This document shows positions 7,329-16,889 of a stretch of 64,000 nucleotides of DNA, one piece after another (position 1 is the first letter of the stretch; each line of letters begins with the position of its first letter). The translations under genes were made by a program, and so were the position numbers. The notes beneath the pieces are model-generated. The model was not told the origin of the DNA. It made no database searches and saw nothing but the letters and a program-made list of their open reading frames with translations. Source of the DNA: Fontibacter flavus (GTDB taxonomy: Bacteria > Bacteroidota > Bacteroidia > Cytophagales > Cyclobacteriaceae); NCBI RefSeq assembly GCF_042432905.1, contig NZ_JBHLWI010000003.1, positions 1 to 64,000 on the forward strand, read 5' to 3'.

Positions 7329-10300
7329 ATGAAACAACATTTACGAATGTTCCTGTATCTGATCTGCTTTATATGGTTAGGCACAGATTTATCACATGCC
7401 CAAAACCTTGTTTCTTGGAACTTTGCCGACGAACCCGGCAACCAGGAATTTACAATAGGGACGGGCTCTGACAACATCATTCCTCTGAATTTTACAAGAG
7501 GTGATGGATTATCCGCAAATACAGGAGGAGAATCTTTGAATTCATCTTCCTGGCCTGGAGAAGGGAACAAGTATTTGTCTTTTGGTTTTTTGGTCTCAGA
7601 AGGCTATCAGGTAAAGCTTAGTAACCTGGTCATCAAAACCAGATCTTCCGGTACAGGTCCTGGTAACCTTGCCCTTCGCTCTTCTTTAGATGGTTTTGTT
7701 AGTGATTTGGCCACTTGGTCCCAAGTCGGAACTGCTGATAACACCCAGACCATCGAGCTCTCTTCTCTTCCCAATCTTCTAGGTGAAGTAGAGTTTAGGA
7801 TTTATGCAGTAAGTACTGTTTCGGCTGGCGGAGGAACTTTAGCCGCTACCGGCACTTTCCGCGTTACCAATTTCTCTACAAATGGAACCGGATTCAATGG
7901 AACAGTTAGCTTGGTAGGTGAAGATCCTATCGATCCAGAACCAATCGCCTCAACTTTGGCCCAGTGGGATTTTGTAGGTGAGCCAGGAAACCAGGCTTTT
8001 ACTTCTGGAACTGGAAGCGATCAGGTCAGTGCCAACAACTTTACCAGAGGCGCAGGATTAGTAGCTGGTGCGGCTAATAACTCCATCAGCAGTTCATCAT
8101 GGTCAATTACTGACCTGAATGACTATTATACTTTTGGTTTTGAAGTCGAAGAAGGCTTTGAAGTTGAACTTGAGGAACTCATTTTGGCAACAAGGTCCTC
8201 TGCAGCCGGCCCTGGTAGCCTTGCTCTAAGATACAATGGCGATGGTTTTACTGAAAATATTGCCACCTGGACCAACACCGGTACAGCTTTCAGCAATGAA
8301 AAAATAGACCTGAGCAATCTTGGTAAACTTACTGGTCCTGTTGAATTCCGAATAGTTTTAAATGAAGATGTCAGAGCAGACGGTGCCGCTGGAAGTATAC
8401 AGTCAGGAGGTACATTAAGAGTGGCCAACTTTGCTGAAGGAGGAAGTGTATTCAGCCCTGTGAGATTTACGGGAATCCTTTCGGCAATTCCTGTGCAAGA
8501 ACCTGAGCCTATTGTAAATTGGAATTTCACTGGAGAACCCGGCAATCAAATAAGTACTGCTGCCGATTTTGAAGCAAATGGTTTGGTAGCTTTGGACTTT
8601 ACCAGAGGAGCAGGCATCAATGCTGCAAGTGCCAATAATTCCATCAGTTCAAATGGATGGAATACCGGAGATGACCGATACTTCAGTTTTGGATTTAGCA
8701 TAGCACCTGATAAACTTGTTGATTTGAGCGCTATACAGATAGGCACCAGATCATCTGGGACAGGTCCTAGGGATATGGCCTTGCTTTACAGTGGTGATGG
8801 ATTCCAGCAACCGATCGCATCTTGGACGCAATCCAACAATGCATTTGATAATTTTGAATTTGACCTTTCTGGATTGAACAATCTTTCCGGAACGGTAGAA
8901 TTCAGAATTGTTTCGACAAGTAATATATCCTCGAATGATGGAACTGTCGCTTCTACTGGAACTTTCAGGGTAACGAACTTCTTCCCTGCCAATGTGGGTA
9001 CCACCTTCATAGGAATTGTAAAAGATCTGGATGGCGTTTCGGTACCAACCTTAACTCCAAGTACAAGTACTTTGAACTTTGGAAGCATTTCTTTGAATCA
9101 GGCCTCCCCTATCCTTTCTTATGAGTTAGCAGCCATGAATCTAAACGGTCCTGTTATTGTCACAGCTCCTGAAAACACCCTTATTTCCAAGGACGGAGAG
9201 GAATATACAGGCACTTTAGAGTTTTCAATTGTCGAGTTGAGTACTGCAAGTACCATTTTCGTTAAAATAAACGAATTGCTTGAAGGGACCATTTCAGGTA
9301 ACATCATCCATAGTACCGCTGGTACTATCCCGGTCAATGTTGCACTAAGTGGAACTATATTCGATCCTTTCAACATCTCCGAAAACTTCAACGAGGCATG
9401 TGCGTCAGGTGGATTACCTACCGGCTGGTCTGCCGTCAGCGTCCTAGGAAATCAGATTTGGGCATGTACCACATTTGGCAGGGCAGGTACAACCCCTACT
9501 GCCAGTGCTCCTAGCGGTTTACAGATTAATGGATTTGCAGCAGGAGGACAATTGAATGAAGATTGGTTGATCACTCCTGCTTATGATTTAAGCGACTATG
9601 ATTTTCCATTATTGTCATTCTGGAGCCGAGTAGCATTTACTGGTCCTAGATTGAAACTGATGGTTTCAACAGATTATGTTGACGGCGATCCTAATTTGGC
9701 CACCTGGACTGAGTTGAGTGACCGATTTGCCAATGGCGATACCTGGACATCTTCAGGGGAAATCAACCTCTCTGCCTTCAAGGCTGATAATGTAAGAATC
9801 GCATTCGTCTATACCTCCTCTCCGGAAACAAATGCGGCCAGATGGACCTTGGATGACTTTGCCTTGACCAATTCACAGACTGCTCCTGCTCCTTTCCTGA
9901 GCAATAATATCGGCAATGTGGATTACTGGCATTTCGGCATCATCCCTTCAGGTACAGTATCTTCCATTACCAGGAGCTTCAATTTCTCATTGAGTGATGC
10001 TATTGGAGATCTGACCATCTCAGCGGGAGAAGGTTTTGAACTGTCCAAGAACGGTATAGACTTTTCAAATTCCCTGACTTATGATGCAACATCAGCTAAT
10101 GGAAACAATACCGTAACCATCCGTTTTGCACCGACAGCCGCAGGTGCATTCAGTAGCCCGATCACTTTTGAAAGTGGGGATATTTTGGTAAGACGTGGAT
10201 ATGTCACTGGCGCAACTGTTGAAAGGGACGAAACCTTTGATGTAGTTACATGGAATGTGGAATGGTTTGGATCAACCGCATCCGGTCAGGGTCCTACGAA

Positions 10301-11846
10301 TGTGGACCAGCAACTTCAAAATGTTAAAACTATCATAGAAGACCTTGATGCCGATGTATACGCTTTTCAGGAAATCACCAGCTTCGAAAAATTCAATGAG
10401 CTTGCTAATGCATTGGAAGGCTATGAGGGACTTGTTTCCCCTGCCGTCTCCCAAGGACCTGATGCATTTGAAACAGGCCAGAAACTAACCTTCCTTTATA
10501 AAAAGGAAACCGTAGAACTGATCAAAACCAAGGTTCTCTTGGAAGGTGTGCAGCCAGAGGACTTGGTAGGTTACCCTGCACCTCCAGATAGATTCTGGGC
10601 TAGTGGCAGATTGCCATTCTTGATGGAAGTCAAGGCAAACATCAATGGAGTCCAGCAATATGTAAACCTGGTCAATGTACATACCCGCTCGAATGGCGGT
10701 GGAGAGAGTGCTGCCAATCCAAGATATGCTATGAGAAGATATGATGTAAATGTGCTGAAAGATTCATTAGATCAGTACTATGGTAATGTACCGTTGATCT
10801 TATTGGGGGACTTTAATGATGATTTGGATGAAACTGTCGCTGATCAGTTTGCGGCAACAGTAAATACTTCCGAAACATCTTTTATCAATTACATTAATGA
10901 CCCTGAAAACTACGTACCGGTTTCTTTGACTTTGAGCAATGCAGGGTTGCGCAGCTTCCCGACTTTCGAAAATGTCATTGACCATATTATTGTGTCTGAT
11001 GAGATGAGAGAAAATTGGCTGGTTAACTCGGAAAGAATTATCGCACCATTTGATTTGGTAAACAATTATTCCTCAACCACCTCAGACCATATACCTGTCA
11101 AAGCTAGGTTCAGCCTACGATGCGACATCATTCCTGCCCAGATTATCGGAGATTCCGAATTGTGTTTTGGTCAAAACACCCTCAATCTGATTCTTGTTGG
11201 CGGTGAATATGCCGAAGTTTTGGGATGGGAGGTTTCTGAAGATGCAGGACAAAGCTGGAACAGAATTCCTGAAACAGAAGGAATGACCTCCATTTCACTG
11301 GAAAATTTACGAGTGGATGCATCCTTCAGAGCAGTATTGCGCTCGAATCTTTGCCAAGCGAATACTGAATCGTTTGAAGTAAGTATACAATCCTTGCCAG
11401 AACCGGTCATTTTATTTGAGGCAGGATATCTGATCAGCATTGAAGGTGATTATGTATACCATTGGTTCAAAGACGATGTGTTGATTGCCACTACGAGTGA
11501 AAACAGAATCAGAATTCAAGGAACTGGAAATTACAGGGTGACAATTGAAAATGCCCTCGGATGCCAGGCTGTTTCCGAAACTTTCAGATTCCCAAGACAG
11601 CTACAGTCGAACAGTATCAGGGTGTACCCTAACCCAAGTAGCTACATTGTCTCTGTCATCATCAGAAATGCTGAAGGAATGACAAATATTGAACTGAGAA
11701 CATCCGCTGGATCAAGAATTCAAAACATTCTTACAGATTCAGGATATGCCGAATTTGATGTCTCAACGTTGACAAAAGGCATATACCTCATTGTCATCAC
11801 CGACCAATTTGGCCAATCTGTTGTAGAAAGATTAATCGTTGATTAA
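7329..11846 (+). CDS. Secreted multidomain protein with endonuclease/exonuclease/phosphatase domain and T9SS type A tail
   Basis: The protein has 1505 residues from the ATG at 7329. A TTG two codons upstream is unlikely. A signal peptide ends near HAQ (residue 25). Three tandem repeats of about 160-170 residues follow, each starting W-x-F-x-x-EPGNQ and containing FTRGxG, RSSGTGP and GTFRVTNF. Then come Ig-like sequence and a choice-of-anchor-J-like domain (near 680-850). The EEP domain (about 965-1275) keeps TWNVEWFG, QEI, GDFNDD and SDHIP, so phosphodiesterase activity is plausible on DNA, RNA or phospholipid. An Ig-like part and a C-terminal sorting domain (RVYPNPSS...GIYLIVITDQFGQSVVERLIV) end it. 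It would be exported by Sec and then T9SS. Confidence 0.9.
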   Translation: MKQHLRMFLYLICFIWLGTDLSHAQNLVSWNFADEPGNQEFTIGTGSDNIIPLNFTRGDGLSANTGGESLNSSSWPGEGNKYLSFGFLVSEGYQVKLSNLVIKTRSSGTGPGNLALRSSLDGFVSDLATWSQVGTADNTQTIELSSLPNLLGEVEFRIYAVSTVSAGGGTLAATGTFRVTNFSTNGTGFNGTVSLVGEDPIDPEPIASTLAQWDFVGEPGNQAFTSGTGSDQVSANNFTRGAGLVAGAANNSISSSSWSITDLNDYYTFGFEVEEGFEVELEELILATRSSAAGPGSLALRYNGDGFTENIATWTNTGTAFSNEKIDLSNLGKLTGPVEFRIVLNEDVRADGAAGSIQSGGTLRVANFAEGGSVFSPVRFTGILSAIPVQEPEPIVNWNFTGEPGNQISTAADFEANGLVALDFTRGAGINAASANNSISSNGWNTGDDRYFSFGFSIAPDKLVDLSAIQIGTRSSGTGPRDMALLYSGDGFQQPIASWTQSNNAFDNFEFDLSGLNNLSGTVEFRIVSTSNISSNDGTVASTGTFRVTNFFPANVGTTFIGIVKDLDGVSVPTLTPSTSTLNFGSISLNQASPILSYELAAMNLNGPVIVTAPENTLISKDGEEYTGTLEFSIVELSTASTIFVKINELLEGTISGNIIHSTAGTIPVNVALSGTIFDPFNISENFNEACASGGLPTGWSAVSVLGNQIWACTTFGRAGTTPTASAPSGLQINGFAAGGQLNEDWLITPAYDLSDYDFPLLSFWSRVAFTGPRLKLMVSTDYVDGDPNLATWTELSDRFANGDTWTSSGEINLSAFKADNVRIAFVYTSSPETNAARWTLDDFALTNSQTAPAPFLSNNIGNVDYWHFGIIPSGTVSSITRSFNFSLSDAIGDLTISAGEGFELSKNGIDFSNSLTYDATSANGNNTVTIRFAPTAAGAFSSPITFESGDILVRRGYVTGATVERDETFDVVTWNVEWFGSTASGQGPTNVDQQLQNVKTIIEDLDADVYAFQEITSFEKFNELANALEGYEGLVSPAVSQGPDAFETGQKLTFLYKKETVELIKTKVLLEGVQPEDLVGYPAPPDRFWASGRLPFLMEVKANINGVQQYVNLVNVHTRSNGGGESAANPRYAMRRYDVNVLKDSLDQYYGNVPLILLGDFNDDLDETVADQFAATVNTSETSFINYINDPENYVPVSLTLSNAGLRSFPTFENVIDHIIVSDEMRENWLVNSERIIAPFDLVNNYSSTTSDHIPVKARFSLRCDIIPAQIIGDSELCFGQNTLNLILVGGEYAEVLGWEVSEDAGQSWNRIPETEGMTSISLENLRVDASFRAVLRSNLCQANTESFEVSIQSLPEPVILFEAGYLISIEGDYVYHWFKDDVLIATTSENRIRIQGTGNYRVTIENALGCQAVSETFRFPRQLQSNSIRVYPNPSSYIVSVIIRNAEGMTNIELRTSAGSRIQNILTDSGYAEFDVSTLTKGIYLIVITDQFGQSVVERLIVD

Positions 11847-11869
11847 TTAATCATTGTACCTCTTCTTAG

Positions 11870-11905
11870 AGAAGCTGTTCCATTCGGGGCAGCTTCTTTT
11901 TTTTT
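11870..11905 (+). terminator. Terminator after the T9SS nuclease-like gene
   Basis: AGAAGCTG (11870-11877) pairs with CAGCTTCT (11890-11897) around a 12-nt loop, followed by eight further T residues. It lies 23 nt after the stop. Confidence 0.88.
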
Positions 11906-12032
11906 GAATAGTTTTCTGTTTCATGCTAAAATTTAATAGTACAAGTACTGTTTACTTTAATCCAAATTATCTGTCTTTTGGGCTTCCTTTCGTCAAAATT
12001 TGTTTTCTTTGCACTGCACAAACCCAGTTGCG

Positions 12033-13184
12033 ATGTCCCCATTTGAAGATATAAGACCTTATTACGATACAGAAGTAAACCAAGCAATCCGGCAGATCAT
12101 TGATCACCCCATGCTGAAATCAATGATGAATTTTACATTTCCAGAACAAGCTGACGAATACTGGAAAGACCTGATGTTGCATTGTCACTCTATCCGGGAT
12201 TTCCAGATCAACTTTATTTACCCTGGAGTCCAGAAGGTATTGGAAAAAAGTTCCGATGGGCTGAGTACTTCCGGATTTGAAAAACTGGATAAAAGCACTT
12301 CTTATCTTTTTATCTCTAACCATCGGGACATCATATTGGACACCTCTCTTCTCAATGCCTGTCTTTATGAGAAAGGGTTATTCATGACCACTTCGGCTAT
12401 TGGTGACAACCTGATCCAAAAGCCCTTCCTGAAGCATCTGTCCCGGTTGACCAGAAATTTTGTTATCAAAAGGGGCTTGCCTGCAAGAGAGTTATTGGAG
12501 AGCTCCAAATTGGTGTCATCGTACATCAGGCATTCACTGCTTCGGGAAAACAGGTCAGTTTGGATAGCCCAAAGAGAAGGAAGAACCAAAGACGGAAATG
12601 ACCAGACGCATAAGGGTGTGCTGAAAATGATCTCTATGGCTGCTGACCCTAAAGAAAACTTTTTGGATTATTTCCAAAGGTTAAATGTAGTGCCGGTAAG
12701 CATTTCTTATGAATATGATCCAACGGATATTCTAAAAATGCCCGAACTCTTGGCCAAGGCAAGACAAGAGACCTATGTCAAAGGAGAAAATGAAGATTTT
12801 AAAACTTTGCTCAGTGGCATTATTGGTCAGAAAAAAAGGATTCATATCCATATTGGGGATATTCTGACTGACGGCATTGAGAAAATCAAAAAGGATGTCT
12901 CCGGTCAGGTCAAACAGTTGCAGGCTTTGGCAGACCTCATTGATGAACAGATCATTTTGGGATATAAATTATGGCCCACCAAATATATTGCCCACGACCT
13001 ATTGATGAATTCCGATCAATTTGCATCCGAATATACCCCAGAGCAAAAAGCCTTATTTGAGGCACGATTTAGGAGAGGTGTGGACCAAAATGATGAAACA
13101 GCGATAAAGAGCTACCTTTCCATGTATGCCAATCCTGTGATCAATCAGAAGAAGATTATGGAAGAAATGAAAGGGATAACCTAA
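12033..13184 (+). CDS. PlsC-like acyltransferase
   Basis: The protein has 383 residues from ATG 12033 (MSPFEDIRPYYD). An upstream in-frame ATG at 12000 lies where promoter sequence (TTTTCTTTGCA) is expected and is rejected. Glycerophosphate acyltransferase motifs are present: NHRDIILD (motif I, catalytic His/Asp, about residue 93), a FVIKRG segment (motif II) and REGRTKDG (motif III, about 185). These position acyl donor and phosphate. The protein is longer than a typical PlsC (about 240) and lacks an obvious N-terminal membrane helix. Its acceptor is unknown but phospholipid synthesis or remodelling is likely. Confidence 0.85.
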   Translation: MSPFEDIRPYYDTEVNQAIRQIIDHPMLKSMMNFTFPEQADEYWKDLMLHCHSIRDFQINFIYPGVQKVLEKSSDGLSTSGFEKLDKSTSYLFISNHRDIILDTSLLNACLYEKGLFMTTSAIGDNLIQKPFLKHLSRLTRNFVIKRGLPARELLESSKLVSSYIRHSLLRENRSVWIAQREGRTKDGNDQTHKGVLKMISMAADPKENFLDYFQRLNVVPVSISYEYDPTDILKMPELLAKARQETYVKGENEDFKTLLSGIIGQKKRIHIHIGDILTDGIEKIKKDVSGQVKQLQALADLIDEQIILGYKLWPTKYIAHDLLMNSDQFASEYTPEQKALFEARFRRGVDQNDETAIKSYLSMYANPVINQKKIMEEMKGIT

Positions 13185-13226
13185 ATAGAAGGGACACCAT
13201 TGCATTACTTCTAAAGAAAAGTCATC

Positions 13227-13279
13227 AGGAATCCTGAAATTCCTAAGTTTTAAAGATGGATGTTCAGGATGCCTTTTTT
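13227..13279 (+). terminator. Imperfect terminator after the acyltransferase
   Basis: AGGAATCCTGAAATTCC (13227-13243) pairs with GGATGTTCAGGATGCCT (13258-13274) with three mismatches and is followed by a T run to 13279. It lies 43 nt after the stop. Confidence 0.7.
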
Positions 13280-13471
13280 CATAGAATAACATAAGTGACA
13301 TGAACCATTTTTACTTTCATGGCTAAAACAAACTTTTTTCCATCCTTACAAACTCTTAGTAAATAAGGATAAAAATATCTGAATATTACTTGTAACTTAG
13401 TATTTTTAGAATTAGTACAATTTCTTTTTAAATTATAATAAAAGTATTTAAAAGAAAAGTAAACCAGCAAC

Positions 13472-15865
13472 ATGAAATCCAACTACCAAGGCATTTTTGA
13501 CATCACTCCGATTCCAATTTGGATTGAGGATTTTTCAGAAATTAAAAAAGCCCTCTTTGATGAAGGGCTGATAGGAAAAACGTCTGAAGAAATTGGTGAT
13601 TTTTTTGAAAAGTATCCTGAAAAATTGGAATGGTTGACTCAAAAACTTAGGATTAAAGATATCAATCAGGCCTGCCTTGAACTACACCAAGCTGATTCGA
13701 AAAGTGAATTGTTGGAGCATTTCCATCAATTCATAACTCCAGAAGTTATCAAGTCAATCAAAGAACAATTTATCGCCATTTGTTCAGGCACTGATAATTT
13801 CCAAACCGAAAGTAGGATCAAAACACTGAAAGGGGACTTTAAGGACATCAAACTGTCCTGGAGAGCGGAACCCGGATATGAAGAAAGTCTTGAGAGTGTC
13901 ATTGTAATCACAGAGGATATCACATCATTTAAAAGTATCAATAAAGCCCTGGAGGAAAGAAGTCGATTTATCCAAACCATATTTCAACAAATCCCAATAG
14001 GCATTGCTGTCAATAAAATATCAGATGGCAAAACCATCCTGGTCAACGACAACTTCATTTCCATATATGGCTGGCCGGAGTCAGTTTTGGACAATGTAGA
14101 CAGTTTTTTTGATCATGTTTATCCAGATCCAGTCCAACGTGACCAGATCAAAACAAGAATATTAAAAGACATTGAAAGTGGTGATCCCTCCAAGATGCAT
14201 TGGACAAATGTGGAAATCACTACGCAAAAAGGGGAGAAAAAATGGGTAACGGCCACTAATATCCCTTTATACGATCAAGATCTGATGATTTCAACAGTGT
14301 ATGATGAAACAGAATTGTTCTTCACCAAGGAAGACCTGATTCATGAAAAAAACCTGCTCAGATCGCTGATTGACAATATTCCGGATTTAATTTATGTAAA
14401 AGATCTGGATTCAAAACATTTAATTGACAACAAAGCAAACCTGAATCTGTTTGGATCTAGTACAAGCGAAGTTCAGAAATCCGATCTTGAGCTATTTCCC
14501 AAGGAAATTGCAGAAAGTTTTATTGCCGATGATCAAAAGGTATTTCAGACCCAAGAACCGATCCTTCATAAAGAGGAACTTATTTTTGACAGGGAACGTA
14601 ATGAAATATGGCTTTCTACATCTAAAATACCCTTGATTGATCAAAATACCGGTAAAACAAAGGGATTGGTAGGTGTTTCACGAGACATTACCCAAGACAA
14701 AAAGAGAGAATTGGCACTTTTGCATAAAAGCAAACTTCTGGAAGCCGTAGGAGAGGTGAACCGAATTCTCCTTGCCAATGAAAATTGGAAAAAAGCTTTG
14801 GATCCCATTCTTGAAATTCTCGGCAGTACTATTTTTGCAGATAGGGCCTACTTTTTTGAAAACTTCATTGAAGAAAAATCAGGTAAACTTTTCACGAGTC
14901 AGATAGCGGAATGGACAAATGGCAAAGTTAGCAAGGAAATTGACAACCCTGATTATAAAGCGATTGAACTTGATCAACATCCCATTTTTTTGAATGCCAT
15001 AGAAACAAAAAGGTGCTTTTATAAACTTACTAAAGAAACATCAGGGGAAACAAAAAAAATACTTGAAGAACAGGGTATAGTCACCCTTTTACAAATCCCG
15101 ATATTCTTGGGCAATGACTTCTATGGCTACCTGGGTTTTGATGATTGCTTTGAAGAAAAAAAATGGACAAAAGAAGACATTTCTTTTCTTCAAACTGCCA
15201 GTGCCAACCTGGCAATTGCCATTGGTAGACAAAATACATTTTCTCAGTTAGAGGAATCTCAGCATCAGTATAAGGAACTATTCCAGCTTTCTCCCCTACC
15301 AAAATGGGTTTATAATTCTGAGACATTTAAGATACTTGATGCCAATGAAGCAGCCATTTCTCATTATGGTTACAGTCATGAAGAATTCCTCAAAATGAAA
15401 CTAACGGACTTCCAGATACAGGAAGAACCCATGTTTTTGGAAAGAGAAATTACCCAAAAATTAAAAAACAATTCCTCTTTTCTTGCTGAAGAAATCCATA
15501 GACACAAAAAGAAAAATGATGAAATCATTTTTGTAGAGACAAAAAGTAAAGCATTGAAATTTCATGGCTTAAATGCTATGGTGATTACCGCCAATGATAT
15601 TACCTTTAGGAAAAGATACCTGGAGACAATTGAAAAGCAAAATATCAGATTAAAAGAAATAGCTTGGATGCAATCGCATGTTGTAAGAGCTCCTCTTGCA
15701 AGATTGATGGGACTCATTCATTTGATTGAAAACAACCAAGATCAATTTCTCCCAATTGAAAGTGAAGAGCTAAATCAATTGATTTTAGCTACAGCCCAAG
15801 AGTTGGATGGTATCATTAAGGATATAATTAAAAAATCTGAACAAATTAAACTTGATGAAATTTAA
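13472..15865 (+). CDS. Multi-PAS/GAF sensor protein ending in a histidine-kinase-type dimerisation helix, no ATPase domain
   Basis: This 797-residue cytoplasmic protein has no membrane segments. About four PAS domains can be traced: residues 1-160, 165-290, 295-415 (NIPDLIYVKDLDSKHLIDNK) and 605-720 (YKELFQLSPLPKWVYNS). A GAF-like domain lies near 430-590. The C-terminus holds IAWMQSHVVRAPLARLMGLI (about residues 730-749), an H-box with a candidate phosphorylatable His. The frame stops about 50 residues later, with no N, G1 or G2 ATP-binding boxes. It overlaps the response regulator gene by 11 nt. It may relay phosphate from another kinase or act as a scaffold. Confidence 0.88.
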   Translation: MKSNYQGIFDITPIPIWIEDFSEIKKALFDEGLIGKTSEEIGDFFEKYPEKLEWLTQKLRIKDINQACLELHQADSKSELLEHFHQFITPEVIKSIKEQFIAICSGTDNFQTESRIKTLKGDFKDIKLSWRAEPGYEESLESVIVITEDITSFKSINKALEERSRFIQTIFQQIPIGIAVNKISDGKTILVNDNFISIYGWPESVLDNVDSFFDHVYPDPVQRDQIKTRILKDIESGDPSKMHWTNVEITTQKGEKKWVTATNIPLYDQDLMISTVYDETELFFTKEDLIHEKNLLRSLIDNIPDLIYVKDLDSKHLIDNKANLNLFGSSTSEVQKSDLELFPKEIAESFIADDQKVFQTQEPILHKEELIFDRERNEIWLSTSKIPLIDQNTGKTKGLVGVSRDITQDKKRELALLHKSKLLEAVGEVNRILLANENWKKALDPILEILGSTIFADRAYFFENFIEEKSGKLFTSQIAEWTNGKVSKEIDNPDYKAIELDQHPIFLNAIETKRCFYKLTKETSGETKKILEEQGIVTLLQIPIFLGNDFYGYLGFDDCFEEKKWTKEDISFLQTASANLAIAIGRQNTFSQLEESQHQYKELFQLSPLPKWVYNSETFKILDANEAAISHYGYSHEEFLKMKLTDFQIQEEPMFLEREITQKLKNNSSFLAEEIHRHKKKNDEIIFVETKSKALKFHGLNAMVITANDITFRKRYLETIEKQNIRLKEIAWMQSHVVRAPLARLMGLIHLIENNQDQFLPIESEELNQLILATAQELDGIIKDIIKKSEQIKLDEI

Positions 15866-16283
15866 TATAATCATCGTAGACGATGATCCCATCCTACTGA
15901 TGATGCTAAAGATCCTGGTGAAGCAGACGGGACTACACCAGGAACCTGAATCCTTCACCAAACCGGCTGAAGCATTGGAATGGCTGTCTAATCATGATTC
16001 TGAAGGGCATCATCATTTGATCTTATTGGATATCCATATGCCTGAAATGAGCGGATGGCAATTTCTGGATCAGTTAAAAGCTTCCGTTACAAAAAGCAAA
16101 ATCTATGTTGCGATGATCACCCCTTCAATAGCCTCAAGCGACAAGAATAAAGCCAAGGAATATAAAGAAGTAATTCTGTATCTGGAAAAAACCATCACAG
16201 AAGAATCTGTCGCGGACATCAAAAATCTCGTGGAGATAGCTCCTATATTGGAAGAGATTAACAGTAACCCAAAAAAAATCTAA
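15855..16283 (+). CDS. Single-domain response regulator
   Basis: A receiver (REC) domain only, 142 residues from ATG 15855. The acidic pocket is VDDDP (residues 8-12), the phospho-acceptor Asp is in LLDIHMPEMSGW (about residue 57), and a conserved Lys is in YLEKTI. The usual Thr/Ser position is in MITPS. There is no output domain, so it likely signals by protein contact or phosphotransfer. It overlaps the upstream PAS gene by 11 nt, which implies translational coupling and a shared pathway. The secreted cyclophilin starts two nt after its stop. Confidence 0.9.
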   Translation: MKFNIIIVDDDPILLMMLKILVKQTGLHQEPESFTKPAEALEWLSNHDSEGHHHLILLDIHMPEMSGWQFLDQLKASVTKSKIYVAMITPSIASSDKNKAKEYKEVILYLEKTITEESVADIKNLVEIAPILEEINSNPKKI

Positions 16284-16285
16284 TC

Positions 16286-16864
16286 ATGACCATTAGAACG
16301 CTGTTTGTTGCCCTTTTGGTCTTGGCTACTTTTACTACTTCTATTGCCCAAGAAAACAATGCCGTGGGAAAAATCAGTACACGGTTAGGCGATATTTATA
16401 TTCTCCTATACGAAGAGACGCCCCATCACCGGGAAAGTTTTATCCAACTGGCATCATCAGGATATTGGGACTCCTTGACCTTCAATAGGGTGATTCCCAA
16501 TTTTGTCGCTCAAGGAGGCTGCCCTGATACTGAAGAAGGATTCAATAATCCAGAATACCTCCTAGATCCTGAAATCCTGCCAGAGCTAAAACATACCTAT
16601 GGTGCTGTAGGTGCAGGTAGAGACGCCAATCCTGAAAAAATTTCGGCAAGATGCCAGTTTTACATTGTACAAAACAAAAATGGGTTGCATAGATTGGACG
16701 GTGACTATACTGTTTTTGGAGAGGTTATCCGGGGAATGGAAGTAGTAGACAGCATCGTCCATCAGAAAAGAGATGAGAAAGACCAACCGGTACAGGATAT
16801 CCCTCTCAGAATAAGCATCCTTTACCTCAGCCCTTCTGAAGTCAATGACCTGAAAAACAAATAA
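16286..16864 (+). CDS. Secreted cyclophilin-type peptidyl-prolyl isomerase
   Basis: This 192-residue protein has a signal peptide (MTIRTLFVALLVLATFTTSIAQ). The cyclophilin fold follows: GDIYILLYEETPHHRESFIQL, then FNRVIPNFVAQGGCPD (about residues 68-83, with the substrate-binding Arg/Phe/Gln), then CQFYIVQ, and a YTVFGEVIRGMEVVDSI C-terminal motif. It should assist folding of secreted proteins in the periplasm. It begins two nt after the response regulator and may be co-transcribed with it, though no functional link is evident. Confidence 0.92.
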   Translation: MTIRTLFVALLVLATFTTSIAQENNAVGKISTRLGDIYILLYEETPHHRESFIQLASSGYWDSLTFNRVIPNFVAQGGCPDTEEGFNNPEYLLDPEILPELKHTYGAVGAGRDANPEKISARCQFYIVQNKNGLHRLDGDYTVFGEVIRGMEVVDSIVHQKRDEKDQPVQDIPLRISILYLSPSEVNDLKNK

Positions 16865-16889
16865 ACTAATCCTTTTAATCTACCGCATC

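Noticed and set aside
12000..12032. Upstream start for the acyltransferase
   Set aside because: The extra 11 codons coincide with promoter-like sequence (TTTTCTTTGCA). The family N-terminus fits the ATG at 12033.
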